Assembly (NCBI GenBank): GCA_002449695.1 | Contig: DJXI01000086.1 | Span: forward strand, 1 to 5,556 | DNA: 5,556 nt | Direction: 5' to 3' | Source of the DNA: Verrucomicrobia bacterium UBA7008 | Lineage (GTDB): Bacteria; Verrucomicrobiota; Kiritimatiellia; RFP12; UBA1067 | In this document: positions 1 through 5,123 of the stretch, piece by piece | Layout of the letters: each line of letters begins with the position of its first letter | How positions within the stretch are numbered: the stretch's first letter is position 1 | Position numbers and translations under genes: made by a program | Notes under the pieces: model-generated | Databases searched by the model: none | What the model saw: the letters and a program-made list of their open reading frames with translations, nothing else | What the model was told of the DNA's origin: nothing

Positions 1-2
1 AG

Positions 3-449
3 ATCAGGGCGACGATCTTCAACCTCCGCTGCGACGAGATGTTCGACCGCAAGCCCGAGGATGTGTTCCGCGAGATGATGCGGCACCTCGACCGCGGCAA
101 GGTCAACGCGCGGTGCCGCCTCAGGGGGCTCCCGGACCATCTGCAGGGCGCGCGCTTCTCCGATCTCATCGGCATTGTGCAGGAGGCTACGACGAATGCG
201 ATAAAGCACGGCAGGGCGAAGAACATCGTGCTTGTAAGCGATCCGCTGACCGGAGACGGGAAGAGGGGGTTCGTGCTGAGGGTGCTGAACGACGGCGAGC
301 CGTTCGACGCGGCGGCGGCGCTAGGTCCCGAGTCGGGCCATTTCGGGCTCGCGGGGATGCGAGAGCGCGCCAAGAGGAACGGCATGAGGATTTCGTGGGG
401 GACAAAAGGCAAGTGGACATCTGTAAAAGTGGAGGTCGCGGCGATATGA
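3..449 (+). CDS. Sensor histidine kinase, NarL/DesK-type, C-terminal part (5' end outside window)
   Basis: This is the ATP-binding (HATPase_c) end of a two-component sensor kinase. The frame is open to the left edge, so the ATG at 39 is most likely internal and the sensor and dimerisation/His domains lie outside the window. Visible motifs are the N box QEATTNAIKHG (about 180-212), with its Glu and Asn for Mg-ATP binding; a G1-like box NDGEPF (288-305); and the G2 box GHFGLAGMRERA (336-371). The GLxGMxER form of G2 is typical of the NarL/DesK class of kinases. The G1 box differs from the usual D-x-G-x-G: it has Asn before the Asp and Pro in place of the last Gly. Related NDG variants occur in this class, so activity is not ruled out. 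The stop overlaps the start of the response regulator by four bases (ATGA), indicating one operon and translational coupling. The signal sensed cannot be read from this fragment. Confidence 0.9.
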   Translation: MRATIFNLRCDEMFDRKPEDVFREMMRHLDRGKVNARCRLRGLPDHLQGARFSDLIGIVQEATTNAIKHGRAKNIVLVSDPLTGDGKRGFVLRVLNDGEPFDAAAALGPESGHFGLAGMRERAKRNGMRISWGTKGKWTSVKVEVAAI

Positions 450-1057
450 CAACCGTTGCCATAGTGGACGACCACAGCGTCGTCAGGATCGGCATCAAGT
501 ACGTGCTGATGACCGATTCGGAATTCAAGTTCGTCGGCGAAGCGGATGACGGTGCTGATGCCGTGTCGCTCGTCGAGAAGGTCCGTCCCGACATACTTCT
601 GCTGGACGTCCGTATGCCGGGAACCGGTGGAATCGCCGTGCTCAAGGAGGTGCGGGCGAAGTTCCCCGATCAGCGGGTGGTGATGCTCACGATGTCCGAC
701 GCCGAGGAGGACGTCTATCAGGCGATCTCGCTTGGGGCGCGCGGCTATGTGATCAAGGACAATTCGCCCGGCAACATCATAGGCGCTCTGAAAACCGTGA
801 TGTCGGGCGGGCTCGCGGTGTCCGAAAGCGTGCGCAGCGTTTACGAGGCGCGGAAGTCGGAACGTGGACTAACCGCGCGAGAGAAGGAGATTCTTATTCT
901 TGTCAGCAAGGGCTGCTCGAACGTCGAGATCGGCGACATCCTCCATCTCAGCCCGAATACGGTGAAGAACCACCTCAAGAACCTCTTCGAGGCGCTTGGT
1001 GCCGCGGACCGCGCGGAAGCTGTCGCGATCGGCATCCGCCGCGGACTTATATCCTGA
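446..1057 (+). CDS. Two-component response regulator, NarL/LuxR family (REC-HTH)
   Basis: A 203-residue cytoplasmic DNA-binding regulator, a normal length for the family. The REC domain (about 3-120) has the acidic pair D8/D9, the phospho-acceptor D54 in LLLDVRMPG, T82 and the invariant K104 in YVIKD. A short linker leads to a LuxR-type helix-turn-helix (about 140-203), with LTAREKEIL followed by the recognition region LSPNTVKNHLKNLF. The ATG at 446 is chosen because it overlaps the kinase stop as ATGA and starts exactly at the REC domain (MTTVAIVDDHS). An in-frame upstream ATG at 113 lies deep inside the kinase gene and would add a low-complexity Arg-rich extension, so it is rejected. Phosphorylation by the upstream kinase is expected from family knowledge. 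The target promoters are unknown; the glycosidase genes immediately downstream are the obvious candidates, by inference only. Confidence 0.96.
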   Translation: MTTVAIVDDHSVVRIGIKYVLMTDSEFKFVGEADDGADAVSLVEKVRPDILLLDVRMPGTGGIAVLKEVRAKFPDQRVVMLTMSDAEEDVYQAISLGARGYVIKDNSPGNIIGALKTVMSGGLAVSESVRSVYEARKSERGLTAREKEILILVSKGCSNVEIGDILHLSPNTVKNHLKNLFEALGAADRAEAVAIGIRRGLIS

Positions 1058-1138
1058 ACTGCGAGCCGGCGAGGTCCGCACGATCCGAACGGGTGATTCC
1101 ATCCATCGGGCAGATAGTGTGTAATTTGCATCATTAAC

Positions 1139-1143
1139 GGAGA
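1139..1143 (+). promoter_or_regulatory. Shine-Dalgarno of the GH43-like gene
   Basis: GGAGA lies seven bases before the ATG at 1151, a normal distance, and supports that start. The rest of the 93-base gap after the response regulator (1058-1150) shows no convincing -35/-10 pair and no T-tract terminator. The glycosidase could therefore be read through from the regulator operon or have a non-canonical promoter. Confidence 0.7.
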
Positions 1144-1150
1144 ATACAGA

Positions 1151-2758
1151 ATGAACAAATCATTGATCGTGTCATCGGTCCTGCTTGCGGCGCTCTGCTC
1201 TTTCGACGCGCGCGCGGCCAATCCGTACCTCCCGCTGTGGGAGTACATTCCGGACGGGGAGCCGTACGTCTTCGACGATCCAGACAACCCCGGCAAGCGG
1301 CGAGTCTACGTCTACGGCTCGCACGACGTGCTGTGCGGCAAGTACTGCGGACGCGACCAGGTTGTCTGGTCCGCCGACGTCGACGACCTGAACAAGTGGC
1401 GCTTCGACGGCGTGATCTTCCGCTCGCTCAACGGCGCGGACGGCAAGCTGCTCGGCAAGAACGGGCTCGGCGACGTCCTGTATGCGCCCGACGTCGCGGA
1501 GGTCAGGGGACCGGACGGAAAGAAGACGTACTACCTCTATCCCAACACGCAGGCGCACGGACGCAACAACATGGTCGCGAAGTCCGACCGACCCGACGGA
1601 CCGTTCGAGGTCTGCAACTGGGACGAGAGCGACCCCAGGAAGACCGTGGGGCCTTTCGGGTTCGATCCGGCGATTCTTGTCGACGACGACGGACGCGTCT
1701 ACGGATACTGGGGTTTCAGGCAGTCGTTCGCGGCGGAGCTCGATCCGAGGACGATGGCGACGGTCAAGCCCGGGGCCGGCATCGTGAAGGATATGGTGAG
1801 CAGCCTTGAGCAGCCCGGGAAGTTCCGCTTCTTTGAGGCGTCGTCCATCCGCAAGATAAAGGACAAGTACGTGTTCATATACAGCCGCTGGTCGGAGAAG
1901 GGCGAGTTCGGGCTGCCGGACACAAACTACACCCTCGCGTATGCGTACTCCGACAGGCCGCTCGGCCCGTGGACGTACGGCGGCACGATCATCGACGGAC
2001 GCGGACGCGAGAAAACGCCCGACGGCACGACCCGCGTCACTGCGGCGCCGGGAGGGAACACGCACGGCTCGATATGCGAGATCAACGGAAAGTGGTGGGT
2101 CTTCTACCACCGCCAGAGCGGGACGGACGAGTTCTCGCGCCAGGCGATGGTCGCCCCGGTCTCGGTCGAGGTCGAGGAGGGGCCCGGAGGCAAGGTGGTC
2201 ATTTCCGAGGGCGAGTACACATCCGAGGGTTTCGAGACGGACGGGCTGAATCCGCTCGAGCGCCACGCGGCCGGCATAGCAAGCCACTACACGGGGCCGC
2301 GTCCGGCCGAGCAGCGCTATCCGGCGTGCCTGTATTCCGGTCCGCACACAGTTCCGTTCCGCGGAGACTGGTATGACAGCAGGGATCCATACGGCCCCGA
2401 CGTGAACCGCTGCGACATCGCGAACTGCACCGACGGCTCCATCGTCGGCTACAAGTACTTCAACTTCGGCAAAACCGCTGGACGCGAGGGGCTTGCGCTG
2501 GAACTCAACATCGTCCCCCGCGGATTCGACGCCAAGGTCGAGGTCTGGGTCGGGCGCCCGAACGCGGCGGAGGGCGGGACAAAGGTGGGCGAAGCCGCGA
2601 TATCCGAAAAGCTTTCCGACGTCCGCACGACGCTCAGGGTCGATGTCGGCGCGCTTTCGAAGGTCAGCGGGAAGAAGGCCCTCTACTTCGTCTTTCGCTC
2701 CGCGAAGAAGGGACACTCGCTCTGCGACATCGAGGACTTCAGGTTTACGGCGAAGTAG
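1151..2758 (+). CDS. Secreted GH43-like glycosidase (beta-xylosidase/alpha-L-arabinofuranosidase type) with C-terminal CBM6-like domain
   Basis: 535 residues. A Sec signal peptide (1-22 or 23; hydrophobic core VSSVLLAALC, ARA-A cleavage site) predicts export. The mature part opens with NPYLPLWEYIPDGEPYVF and RVYVYGSHD, the first blade of a GH43-type five-bladed beta-propeller. Other landmarks are YAPDVAEV (111-118, matching the usual WAP motif), FDPAILVDDDGRVYGYWG (171-188; D172 fits the pKa-modulating Asp), FFEASSIRKI (227-236; E229 fits the general acid) and GNTHGSI (302-308; H305 fits the central metal/water-binding His). The first-blade Asp expected to act as general base aligns with E37 or D35 of PDGEP, which is unusual. 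Residues about 415-535 (VGYKYFNFG, LELNIVPRGF, KALYFVFRS, ending CDIEDFRF) resemble a CBM6/CBM36-type beta-sandwich. The likely role is removing xylose or arabinose from plant polysaccharides outside the cytoplasm, in line with the GH39 gene downstream. The GH43 subfamily and exact substrate cannot be fixed by eye. Confidence 0.9.
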   Translation: MNKSLIVSSVLLAALCSFDARAANPYLPLWEYIPDGEPYVFDDPDNPGKRRVYVYGSHDVLCGKYCGRDQVVWSADVDDLNKWRFDGVIFRSLNGADGKLLGKNGLGDVLYAPDVAEVRGPDGKKTYYLYPNTQAHGRNNMVAKSDRPDGPFEVCNWDESDPRKTVGPFGFDPAILVDDDGRVYGYWGFRQSFAAELDPRTMATVKPGAGIVKDMVSSLEQPGKFRFFEASSIRKIKDKYVFIYSRWSEKGEFGLPDTNYTLAYAYSDRPLGPWTYGGTIIDGRGREKTPDGTTRVTAAPGGNTHGSICEINGKWWVFYHRQSGTDEFSRQAMVAPVSVEVEEGPGGKVVISEGEYTSEGFETDGLNPLERHAAGIASHYTGPRPAEQRYPACLYSGPHTVPFRGDWYDSRDPYGPDVNRCDIANCTDGSIVGYKYFNFGKTAGREGLALELNIVPRGFDAKVEVWVGRPNAAEGGTKVGEAAISEKLSDVRTTLRVDVGALSKVSGKKALYFVFRSAKKGHSLCDIEDFRFTAK

Positions 2759-2775
2759 CCAGCATTGCTTTTTTT

Positions 2776-2886
2776 GATAATAGTTTGGACAAAAAGGGCC
2801 AGACCCTTCTGTATAACCTCGTCGTCATCAATCCGCGCAGCTGGAAGCCGTCGGCCGTGTTTGTCGACGGCGCGCAGCGCATCTGA
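2776..2886 (+). pseudogene. Start-less coding remnant (C-terminal fragment of an unidentified gene)
   Basis: In the frame ending at the TGA at 2884-2886 the sequence reads DNSLDKKGQTLLYNLVVINP, then RSWKPSAVFVDGAQRI, then stop. Codon third positions are almost all G or C, as in the neighbouring genes, and the peptide looks like a real beta-rich protein end. There is no ATG in frame. Upstream the frame runs into a T-run (2769-2775) just after the GH43-like stop, where the coding look is lost. An in-frame TTG at 2785 could in principle start a 33-residue ORF, but no Shine-Dalgarno precedes it. The most likely reading is the 3' scar of a gene lost by deletion. I do not recognise the parent family. 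Confidence 0.45.
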
Positions 2887-2892
2887 CACGGC

Positions 2893-2904
2893 GCGCGGCC
2901 GCGC
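2893..2904. repeat. 12-base perfect GC palindrome
   Basis: GCGCGGCCGCGC is self-complementary and lies seven bases after the stop of the coding remnant, in a very GC-rich run. It may be part of the old transcript end of the lost gene, or a chance result of base composition. No T-tract follows. Confidence 0.35.
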
Positions 2905-2913
2905 CGCCCGACG

Positions 2914-2962
2914 CGCCCCGCCCCTCCCCACATCAAGTGATGGCGGAACGGGCGGGGCGTTT
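2914..2962 (+). terminator. GC-rich stem-loop, possible terminator
   Basis: CGCCCCGCCC (2914-2923) pairs perfectly with GGGCGGGGCG (2950-2959), a ten-base-pair stem of nearly all G-C pairs. The 26-base loop can itself form a small CATC/GATG hairpin (2931-2942). Only three T residues (2960-2962) follow, so intrinsic termination would be weak. The right arm runs directly into the extended -10 box of the GH39 gene, so the hairpin occupies the place where a -35 box would be. Confidence 0.5.
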
Positions 2963-2970
2963 GCTATAAT
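2962..2970 (+). promoter_or_regulatory. Extended -10 promoter of the GH39 gene, directly at the start codon
   Basis: TGCTATAAT is a perfect extended -10 (TGn followed by TATAAT at 2965-2970). No -35-like hexamer lies 16-18 bases upstream, where the sequence is GC-only hairpin arm. The ATG at 2977 is six bases after the box. Normal -10 to +1 spacing would therefore put the transcription start at or next to the A of the start codon, which predicts a leaderless mRNA. The only purine-rich sequence before the ATG (GGTGG, 2971-2975) is too close to act as a Shine-Dalgarno. Confidence 0.6.
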
Positions 2971-2976
2971 GGTGGC

Positions 2977-4605
2977 ATGAAATCTGCAATCCTTCTCGCT
3001 GTGCTGTGCGCGCTGGGCGGAAGCCGGGCCGCATCGGCTGTCACGGTCGATTCCGCCGCGCCCGGCACGCCGCTTTCGCACTACTGGAGCTTCGGCGTCG
3101 GCGCGGGCCGCGTCAACGAGGGCCTGCGCGCGGCGTGGCACGAACACCTCGTCGACGTGCGGGACAACTGCGGCTTCCGCTACGTGCGCATGCACGACAC
3201 GTTCAACGACGACATGTTCGTCTGCTTCCCGCAGGAGGACGGGCGGATCGTCTACAACTGGCAGTACATCGACGAGGTGTACGACCGGATGCTCGCGGAG
3301 GGCGTGCGGCCGTTTGTGGAATTCTCGTTCTTCCCCTCCTGTCTCGCGGCGACGAACACGATCCTGCAGATGTGGTACCGCAACTGCATCACGGTCGACC
3401 GCGCGAAGTTCGGCGCGTGGCACGACCTCTGCCGGGCGTTCGTCCAGCATCTTGTGGATCGCTATGGATTGGCGGAGATTCAGAACTGGTACTTCGAGGT
3501 CTGGAACGAGCCGAACCTCTACCGCGGCTTTTTCGAAGGGACGAAGAGCGATTACTTCCGCCTCTACAAGGAGAGCGCGCGGGCGGTGAAGGAGGTCCAT
3601 CCGTCGCTCAAGGTCGGAGGACCGGCGACCTCCAACTTCATCGCCGACGCGCGGCACGACGGCGAGACCCAGGACAACCGGAAGAGCGTCTTCTATCCGC
3701 AGGAGACGATCAACGACCAGGAATGGAAGGGCGTCTGGATCGAAGAGTTCCTCGCCTTCTGCGCGCAGGAGAAGCTGCCGGTCGACTTCATCTCCTGCCA
3801 CACGTATCCGACGGACTACGCGCTCGATCCCGTGTCGGGGCGCGGCCGCAACGCGATCCGCTACGTCCATTCCGTGCGCGACGACTTCGCGTATCTCAAG
3901 AAGACGCTCGCCGCGAGCGCGTATCCGAACGCGGAAATCCACATCACCGAGTGGAGCACGTCGCCGAACAGCCGCGATGCGATGCACGACAACCTTCCGC
4001 CTGCCGCGTACATCGCGAAAGTCTCGCTCGAGAACGTCGGTCAGGTCGATTCGCTCATGTACTGGACCTTTACTGACATCTTCGAGGAGAAGGGGGGCGG
4101 AAGGGACATCTTCCACGGCGGATTCGGCATGCTGAACTTCCAGGGAATCGCGAAGCCGTCCTACCATGCGTACAGGATGATGAACGCGCTCGGAGACGAG
4201 CTGCTCTGGAACGCCGGAAACGTGACGGTGACGCGCGATTCGGCGCGCGGCAAAATCGCCGCGCTCGCCTACGCCTATCCGAAGGAATACGAAAGCCACG
4301 TGCCCGCGACGTCCGACTGCGGAAAGTACATGGAAGCCTCGCCGATGGAACTCGACCTGACGCTGACCGGTCTCGCGAAAGGCGCGGCGTTCGAGATCGA
4401 GACTCTTGACGACGAACACGGCAACGCGATCACGGCGTGGCGCGCGATGGGTTCGCCGCGTTCGCCCACGCGCGCGCAGACGGCCGCGCTTAAAGCCGCA
4501 GGCGATGCGACGAAGTGCGAGGTGGTGCGTGCCGATTCCAGCGGACGACTTGTCCTGCGCCGCACGCTTTCGCCCTGGTCGCTTGTTCTTGTCCGTGAAC
4601 TGTGA
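2977..4605 (+). CDS. Secreted GH39 family beta-xylosidase-type glycoside hydrolase
   Basis: 542 residues. A signal peptide (1 to about 21; MKSAILLAVLCALGG, ending ASA) predicts export. The GH39 (clan GH-A) barrel starts at HYWSFGVGAGRVNEGLR (35-51), the family's typical N-terminal signature, and runs to about residue 405. The acid/base is E178 in FEVWNEPNL; the nucleophile is E325 in IHITEWSTSPNSRD. CHTYPTD (274-280) and MYWTFTDIFEE (361-371) are further barrel-strand landmarks. The gap between the two catalytic Glu residues (147) is longer than the roughly 117 I recall for Thermoanaerobacterium XynB. The likely cause is an insertion near 222-250 (ARHDGETQDNRK and following). The C-terminal part (about 412-542) fits the accessory beta-sandwich of this clan. 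The family retains the anomeric configuration and releases xylose from xylo-oligosaccharides. Cooperation with the GH43-like enzyme on (arabino)xylan is inferred from adjacency and shared export. The start is set by the signal peptide and the TATAAT box just upstream. Confidence 0.95.
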   Translation: MKSAILLAVLCALGGSRAASAVTVDSAAPGTPLSHYWSFGVGAGRVNEGLRAAWHEHLVDVRDNCGFRYVRMHDTFNDDMFVCFPQEDGRIVYNWQYIDEVYDRMLAEGVRPFVEFSFFPSCLAATNTILQMWYRNCITVDRAKFGAWHDLCRAFVQHLVDRYGLAEIQNWYFEVWNEPNLYRGFFEGTKSDYFRLYKESARAVKEVHPSLKVGGPATSNFIADARHDGETQDNRKSVFYPQETINDQEWKGVWIEEFLAFCAQEKLPVDFISCHTYPTDYALDPVSGRGRNAIRYVHSVRDDFAYLKKTLAASAYPNAEIHITEWSTSPNSRDAMHDNLPPAAYIAKVSLENVGQVDSLMYWTFTDIFEEKGGGRDIFHGGFGMLNFQGIAKPSYHAYRMMNALGDELLWNAGNVTVTRDSARGKIAALAYAYPKEYESHVPATSDCGKYMEASPMELDLTLTGLAKGAAFEIETLDDEHGNAITAWRAMGSPRSPTRAQTAALKAAGDATKCEVVRADSSGRLVLRRTLSPWSLVLVREL

Positions 4606-4630
4606 CTGATGTAACGAGATGGCAGGGGGA

Positions 4631-4659
4631 TTCGCAGTAATATGGTTTTGCATTATAAA
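4631..4659 (+). promoter_or_regulatory. Possible sigma-70-like promoter reading into the structured region
   Basis: TTCGCA (4631-4636) and TATAAA (4654-4659) are separated by 17 bases, a canonical spacing with moderate matches. Transcription would begin near 4666, just before the hairpin at 4667. No ORF with a convincing start follows closely, so the product would be an untranslated RNA or a long leader for the small gene at 4962. Confidence 0.3.
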
Positions 4660-4666
4660 GGCTCTT

Positions 4667-4702
4667 CGGAGTTTTTAGTGGAAGAATATGAGTAAAACTC
4701 CG
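4667..4702. repeat. Hairpin with 9-bp stem CGGAGTTTT/AAAACTCCG
   Basis: CGGAGTTTT (4667-4675) is the exact reverse complement of AAAACTCCG (4694-4702), with an 18-base loop. The right half of this stem is also the outer end of the larger inverted repeat. The same sequence can therefore pair either locally or with 4895-4902, but not both. Confidence 0.5.
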
Positions 4703-4782
4703 ATGGTTAGGGTTCTCGCTACCGCTTCACTGCTCCGCACTTTTCAACCACACTCAGGAGACGCTCTTTGCTGTGATTATAG

Positions 4783-4795
4783 CGGCCTTCGGCCG
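4783..4795. repeat. Mini-hairpin CGGCC-TTC-GGCCG
   Basis: A perfect five-base-pair all-GC stem with a TTC loop, inside the inverted repeat element. It is followed after four bases by a second hairpin of the same design, suggesting a structured core. Confidence 0.5.
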
Positions 4796-4799
4796 ATTT

Positions 4800-4816
4800 A
4801 TGCGACGCAGTCGCAT
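4800..4816. repeat. Mini-hairpin ATGCGAC-GCA-GTCGCAT
   Basis: A perfect seven-base-pair stem with a three-base loop, immediately after the hairpin at 4783-4795. Two perfect trinucleotide-loop hairpins within 34 bases are unlikely to be chance in a stretch that does not code. Confidence 0.55.
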
Positions 4817-4863
4817 CCCAAAATGTTTACCCAGGCACATATACAGTCGTTGAGTGGCGCGAA

Positions 4864-4873
4864 GCTCCGGAGC
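4864..4873. repeat. 10-base palindrome GCTCCGGAGC
   Basis: A perfect palindrome adjoining and partly overlapping the inner end of the right arm of the inverted repeat. It could extend the arm structure or serve as a dyad binding site. It is short enough to be coincidental. Confidence 0.3.
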
Positions 4874-4949
4874 GGTAGCGAGAGCACAAACGATCGGAGT
4901 TTATATTTCTTGGAGGCATGCTGTTCTACTAAATTCTTCGATGAACCAT

Positions 4950-4955
4950 TATAAT
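4950..4955 (+). promoter_or_regulatory. Consensus -10 box six bases before the small secreted ORF
   Basis: TATAAT is followed by GACAAC and then the ATG at 4962, the same TATAAT-N6-ATG layout as at the GH39 gene. There is no good -35 match at 16-18 bases and no Shine-Dalgarno between box and ATG. Transcription would start at or beside the start codon, giving a leaderless message for the 4962 ORF and the coupled FGE gene. Confidence 0.5.
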
Positions 4956-4961
4956 GACAAC

Positions 4962-5123
4962 ATGAAAACAATATTCACATCTGTCTGCGGGATTGCGACC
5001 TCAGCGGCCTTGTTCGCCGAGGTGACAGACAACTCGCAACGAAGAATGGTGTTTAATATCTTCCGCCCGGGACATAAGGTCCTGGGAACAACAATAGGGA
5101 AAACGAAAGGAAACAAGAAATGA
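4962..5123 (+). CDS. Small predicted secreted or leader peptide, 53 aa, unknown function
   Basis: The ORF begins [20 protein letters not shown], a plausible signal peptide with a Lys in the n-region, a hydrophobic core and an LFA cleavage site near residue 19. The remaining 34 residues ([20 protein letters not shown] and onward) are strongly basic, with eight Arg/Lys against one Asp and a C-terminal GKTKGNKK. I do not recognise a family. The start is supported by the TATAAT box six bases upstream. The stop overlaps the start of the next gene as ATGA, so the two are probably co-translated. Its codon use is less GC-biased than that of the FGE gene. Alternatives are a leader peptide that only controls the downstream gene, or the leftover 5' end of a gene whose remainder was replaced. 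Confidence 0.45.
   Translation: MKTIFTSVCGIATSAALFAEVTDNSQRRMVFNIFRPGHKVLGTTIGKTKGNKK
5106..5111 (+). promoter_or_regulatory. Shine-Dalgarno of the FGE-like gene
   Basis: AAAGGA inside the end of the small ORF leaves eight bases to the ATG at 5120. It supports that start over the next in-frame ATG at 5168, which has no well-spaced purine tract. It contrasts with the two TATAAT-adjacent starts in this window, which have none. Confidence 0.55.

Larger units (their letters stand above)
4694..4903. repeat. Imperfect inverted repeat element of about 210 bp (MITE-like or structured RNA)
   Basis: The left arm (4694-4726) contains AAACTCCGAT, nine less conserved bases, then TCTCGCTACCGCT. The right arm (4871-4903) is the inverted form: AGCGGTAGCGAGA, nine bases, then ATCGGAGTTT. 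The two conserved blocks (13 and 10 bases) match perfectly with the same nine-base spacing, and some of the nine also match, giving about 28 of 32 positions. The arms enclose about 144 bases without a gene but with compact hairpins. TA dinucleotides occur at both outer ends (4693-4694 and 4903-4904 region), as expected for a small non-autonomous transposon with a TA target. No transposase is visible. A structured RNA or protein-binding site is the main alternative. Confidence 0.55.
4606..4961. other. 356-base gene-free, structured intergenic region
   Basis: No convincing gene lies here. An 88-codon open frame (4688-4954) has mixed third positions, runs through both arms of an inverted repeat, and does not look translated. 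The composition is visibly less GC-rich than the flanking genes. The region holds a possible promoter (4631-4659), a hairpin (4667-4702), an imperfect inverted repeat (4694-4903) enclosing two compact hairpins and a palindrome, and the -10 box of the next gene (4950-4955). No clear T-tract terminator follows the GH39 gene. Confidence 0.6.

Noticed and set aside
113..445. N-terminal extension of the response regulator from an upstream in-frame ATG
   Set aside because: The added residues are low-complexity, Arg-rich out-of-frame translation of the kinase gene. The REC domain begins exactly at the ATG at 446.
1172..2716. 514-codon minus-strand ORF opposite the GH43-like gene
   Set aside because: It is an antisense shadow of a GC-rich gene. 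The sense strand has a signal peptide and clear glycosidase motifs.
2793..2809. Small hairpin AAGGG/CCCTT as a terminator for the GH43-like gene
   Set aside because: It has only five base pairs, no T-tract follows, and it lies inside the coding remnant.
2683..4653. 656-codon minus-strand ORF opposite the GH39 gene
   Set aside because: It is an antisense shadow produced by the high-GC codon bias of the GH39 gene, Arg-rich with no recognisable domain.
4912..4932. Perfect GGAGG followed by ATG and a four-residue ORF (MLFY)
   Set aside because: The spacing between GGAGG and ATG is only one base, and the ORF stops after four codons. A chance match is most likely.
4688..4954. 88-codon plus-strand ORF in the intergenic region
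   Set aside because: It has mixed codon third positions unlike its neighbours, no Shine-Dalgarno or promoter at its ATG, and it runs through both inverted-repeat arms and the hairpins. It looks like an open frame by chance in a structured repeat.
4606..4961. CRISPR array, tRNA or integron attC site in the structured intergenic region
   Set aside because: There are no direct repeats with regular spacers, no cloverleaf with a CCA-type acceptor, and no recognisable attC core sites. The structure is an inverted repeat with nested hairpins.
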